Source of the DNA: Cardinalis cardinalis
Taxonomy: Eukaryota; Chordata; Aves; Passeriformes; Cardinalidae
Length of the DNA: 64,000 nt
NCBI GenBank assembly: GCA_014549065.1
Contig: JACDOX010000051.1
Span: 1,141,150 to 1,205,149, forward strand
Direction of reading: 5' to 3'
A program made the translations under genes and the position numbers. The notes under the pieces are model-generated. The model worked only from the letters and a program-made list of their open reading frames with translations. It did no database searches and was not told the origin of the DNA. Below, one piece after another: positions 60,053 to 64,000 of the stretch; the first letter of the stretch is position 1; the number at the start of each line of letters is the position of its first letter.

Positions 60053-60440
60053 AGAGCCACAGAACAGTTTGGATTGGGAGGGACCTCCAAGCTCATCTCA
60101 TTCCACCTCTGCCATGGCAGGGACACCTTCCCCTACCCCAGGGTGCTCCCAGCCCTGTCCAACCTGGCCTTGGGCACTGCCAGGGATCCAGGGCCTGCCC
60201 GCCCTCACGGGGAACAATTCCTTCCTAATATTTCATCTAAACCAACTCTGTCAGTGTGAAGCCATTCCCCCTTGTCCAGTCACTCCAAATTCTTTTATAA
60301 AATATCTCCCCATCTTTCTTGTTGGCTCCTTCAAGTACTGGAAAGCCACAATGAGGTCACTGCAAAGCCTTTTCTTTGCTTTTCCAGGCTGAACAATCCC
60401 AACTCTCCCAGCAGAGCTGCTCCATCTCTACAGTCAGCTT
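60053..60440 (-). mobile_element. CR1 LINE fragment, 3' ~390 bp
   Basis: The + strand reads GCCACAGAACAGTTTGGATTG, GGAGGGACCTCCAAGCTCATC, GGCAGGGACACCTTCCCCTA, CCAACCTGGCCTTGGGCACT, AATTCCTTCCTAATATTTCA, CCCCTTGTCCAGTCACTCC, CTTCAAGTACTGGAAAGCC and TTTTCCAGGCTGAACAATCC. This is CR1 3' UTR and the end of ORF2 in complement. It is 5'-truncated. Confidence 0.92.
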
Positions 60441-63400
60441 GGTGTCCTCCTCAGGATTTACAGGATATGAGTACCTAGCAGAGTAAAGATGAAATCCCTC
60501 AGCAGCATTTTCAGGATGGCTCCAAAATGCCAGCATACATTACATGTAATATATTCCAAATTAATGTTGTGCCCATGCCTGTGGGGAAAAAAAGCAGAGA
60601 GGAGGAATCTGGACTCTGCTTGGCTTGCTCTAGCCTTGCAAGGTCTTGTTTGCAATATGTGGCAGATGAGGAAATATTTCAAAGACATTTTATGAGTCCA
60701 TTCAAACTACATCCAACAGCACTGAGGTTGCTGCAAGCAGTCACTGTCACTTAATGTCATTGTAAAAGTCAAATCCTCACATCCTTCCTCAGTTCACCAG
60801 CAAAACTGAGCATCTCCAGTCAGCTGAATTTGCTGGAGCCTCCTGAGATGAGTGGTCTGCCCACTGCTGATCATGGGCACAATTAAAAGTGACTTGCCCC
60901 AAAACTGCACAATGTCTAAGCCTGACCTAGTTTGCTTCTGCAGAGACCTTTCAAATGGGTCCTAGAATGACCCATGAAGAATAGAAAAGCTTGTTTAATA
61001 ACCAGTCTAATAAATTAATAACCCAGAGACCCATCCGTTGCAGCTGCTCACACCTCTCAAGTCCCTGGCACCAACAGACCTCTGGAAATCACAAATGTCA
61101 CCTTCAGAGCTGAAGCTGGGCTCAAACCAGGCCTGCTAAAAGATATTTAAGAGTATTAGAATTAGTAATTAGAATTTCAGAAAAAGGCTCAGGAGGTCTG
61201 CTGTAATCACACTTTCCAGGGGGGACAGTTCAAGGGGCCCTGTTCTATCTCGCAGCAGCTTGGTGAACAACCATTGCTTCCCAAGAGAAGGGATCACCAC
61301 AGCTCCCTCAGTAACACCTCCCGTGACCTTTCCTGCACTGAGGGGCAGCAGGAAGGGACATTGGTGCAGTGACTGATGCTGCCCTTCCCCAGGAGATGCA
61401 GCACATCCCTCAGTGCTGGTGGAACAGGTCCCAGCTGTCCCCTCTGCCTGTTTCTATCCAGTCACACCCTGCCTGACAGGAGCTGCTCGGGGCCCTTTGG
61501 GCGCCCCAGGAGAGCAGCTCAGCTCGTGCACGAGCCCTGAGGGTGGTGGGAGCTCAGCTCCTTGGGAAATCAAGGTGCAGGAGTCTCTCCTGCCTTGGAT
61601 TAGATCTCCAGAACCTCTCACCACAGCTGGGGAATTGAGCCAGAGCAGCTTCCCTTCCATGAAGCCTTTTGGAGAGTTTTCCCTTTTACCAGAGCCCTGC
61701 ATTCAAAGCTCCTCTGCACATCTCCACTCTGCTGCAATGCTGCTCAAGATGTTGCTTATTAATATTCCTTACTAAAAGCTACCAGAATTAAATCTTTCCT
61801 AATTAGTAGTGTTGGAGTGCCTTTTCCATTATTCATTAGAACAAAGAAATGGGTTATTCCTTTGCAGCATCTTCCAGAGGAGCAGCACTATTGAGGTTAT
61901 TCTGATACAGTTCAAGTGTCTCCAGCTGCAGCTGTAAATTTCCACTCAGATTTTCTGTCATTCCTCCTCTGGGATCATGTGCTCTGGCTGCTAATCTTGC
62001 CTGCACATCCCTGCTGTGCCCTGCACAGCACACCATTCCAGGGGCACACACAGAGAGCACAGCCCAATCTCTCCACACATCCCAAGCTCAGCCAAACACG
62101 AGAATTTTCACGTGGAAACGTGGCCTGGCATCTCCCTGCCTTTTCCTTTTGGAAGCGATTTGAAGGGCAGCACAGCAAAACCTTTGTGCTGTTTTCATCC
62201 CCCCACTCAACACTGAACACACCTTCAGACAGATTTGGAATCCTGCTCTTTGTACCAGGTGTTTTGTCATGGGACAAGGCATTAGGAAAGAATTAAGGAT
62301 GGTAACAAGAAACACCAGACTCCAACAGGCAAAAATAAAGTCTTTAGGCTAATTCCCTAAATTCCAATTCCTTAATTCCTAATTAGGCAATTACCTGATT
62401 CTCCTTCCATCCCTAGCTGAAGAGAACTGAATTATCATCCCACTTCGTGCTAAAAATATGAATGGAGCTGGAAATTGTTCCATGTTTTCCACAGGCAGAG
62501 AAAGGGATGGTGGGGAAAGAGATTTTTCCTCTCAGCTCAGGTATCAGATATTCAGAGAAGTGAGGTGAAGACAGGCAACAAAAGATGGAGGGATCAAAAA
62601 TTTAGGAAAATAACTCTTCCAGCAAGGGGAATAAATTGCTTTTTGATATATTGCATCTTCTGGCTCTAACCCATGGGTGGGAGCAATCCCCAGGAATAAG
62701 AAATACCACAGTGGCCATGAGCTCTGTGATGTTCTCTGCCTGCCTGGGTCCACTGTGATTTAAGGAAAGCTTTTGGCTCCCAGAAAAGAAGAGCAGGGAG
62801 ATATTTAAAGGATGTTTAAAAGGCATTGGGGATTTTTCTTTGCTTCAAATAATGGGAATAATCTGCCATTTTCCATTTCACCCCCTGTGTCACAGTGCAA
62901 ACCAGCCCAGAGCTGGATGCAATATTTGCTTGAAGGACCTCAGGAGCCTTTCACTGCAAAATTCTTCCAATTTTTTTACCACAGAAGGAGCCTCTTGGAG
63001 GCACTGGACAACAGCAGATCCCTGAGGTGTGCCTGACAAGGGAGAATTTCGTCCTGGAGGATGAAATTCCATGAACCACAGCAGGTTAATCACAGACTCT
63101 GATCTGTGATTGAGCAAAACCCCCTGAAATCCACATCTGTTTTGCAAGAACAAAGGGGAGCAGAATACATTTAAAAGAAATTAAAATTGTTTTGCTGCCA
63201 TAGGCTAAAAAAAAAAAATTAAAAAATCCCCCTTCCCTTGGGCTTGGAGTTTGATTTGTATTTCAATAAAAATAAATCAAAGTGGACAGATTAGTGTGTT
63301 TTGAAATGCAAATGCTTTGAAAACATTAAAGGACAAATAACAAGGTGGCATGTTCTAAGTTTATTTTTGGTTATTATTTTATTTACCCTTTGTTCTTAAA

Positions 63401-64000
63401 TGATCCTGTGGATCCTCTGTGCCTGATGGAAAATTTTGCTCTGTGCACCAAACCAGCTGTAAGAAACGGGGAGAGCTCCTCCTGCAAGATTTCCTTATGA
63501 CTGAACCATGCAAAGGAGCTCCATCATTTCAATACTGATCCCCAGGCACACCCTAAAGCCTCAGAAAGCTCCTGGGTTGTTTTGACTCAGCCTGAATCCA
63601 AGTAAATCACAGCAAACAGTTTTTCAGGTGATCCTCAGGCTCTGGGACTTGAGAGTTTCTGATCTCTCTTAAACAAATAAAAGCCAAGAGAAGCACCTGA
63701 GTCAGTGGTGGAGTTACCTCAGGGCCAGAAAGGAAGGACTCGACCCAAACCCAGCCATGGTTTAGAGAGGTTTTCAGGGTAATCCATAATTAATAAGACA
63801 GCATTGTGGTTCCAAGTTAATGGGCAATTAATTGAGAGTGCACAAGGTGCTTGCAGGGAGTGATGAGAGCTCTCAGCAGGACAGGCATGACCTCCAGGAG
63901 CTTCTCACAAAGCAGCTTTTCCACAGGTAAACACTGAGTATTTTAATTCCCTTTGTCTGAGGAAGGTTCAGGAGTTGTCCCCACTCAGGGATCCCACAAG
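60441..64000. other. Single-copy sequence to the window end
   Basis: No gene was recognised. A perfect 10-bp palindrome CCTAATTAGG (62378-62387), containing a homeodomain TAATTA core, lies in an AT-rich run of related TTCC/TAATT words at 62341-62395. A-rich runs lie at 63207-63227. The part at 63160-63400 is AT-rich. Confidence 0.5.

Overview
The window looks like non-coding DNA from a bird, most likely a songbird (passerine). The evidence is repeat content. There are seven fragments of the avian CR1 LINE, recognised by the 3'-end signature that reads on the + strand as a cAGAATGG/GGGTTGG block followed by GGAAGGGACC. There are also several endogenous-retrovirus LTR families whose sequence resembles known passerine LTRs, mostly as solo or truncated copies. 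The LTR assignments come from memory of these families and from copy-to-copy comparison inside the window, not from a database search.

I find no convincing protein-coding gene, exon, tRNA or rRNA in the 64 kb. The longest open frames lie inside tandem repeats, where the unit length keeps frames open, or are short and look like chance frames. The window is best read as a gene desert or a large intron.

Layout. 0.2-0.55 kb: a (TTTTA)n microsatellite joined to the 3' end of an LTR. 1.4-12.1 kb: mostly single-copy DNA with four minisatellites, one CR1 on each strand and a small CpG-rich cluster at 11.4-11.6 kb. 16.1-17.0 kb: a 27-bp minisatellite interrupted by a 340-bp assembly gap. 17.8-18.3 kb: an AT-rich single-copy block with SOX, POU and homeodomain-like words, the best candidate conserved element. 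21.2-21.9 kb: LTR copy A (+). 22.5-22.75 kb: a 20-bp minisatellite. 32.8-33.4 kb: LTR copy B of the same family (-). 35.4-37.6 kb: three CR1 fragments. 38.5-38.9 kb: a 350-bp pure purine tract. 40.6-40.8 kb: a T/G-only tract. 43.4 and 57.7 kb: two copies of a second LTR family in the same orientation, the second with a 6-bp target-site duplication. 45.1 and 48.1 kb: an unexplained 203-bp duplication at about 96.6% identity. 45.8-46.5 kb: two pieces of a third LTR-like family. 50.4 and 60.1 kb: two more CR1 fragments. The rest is single-copy sequence in which I see only candidate regulatory words.

No genes are seen to work together here. Any function would be cis-regulatory. I do not see a new biological system. 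The observations most worth checking are the 203-bp duplication, the minisatellite grown from a CR1 3' junction, and the AT-rich candidate enhancer blocks.
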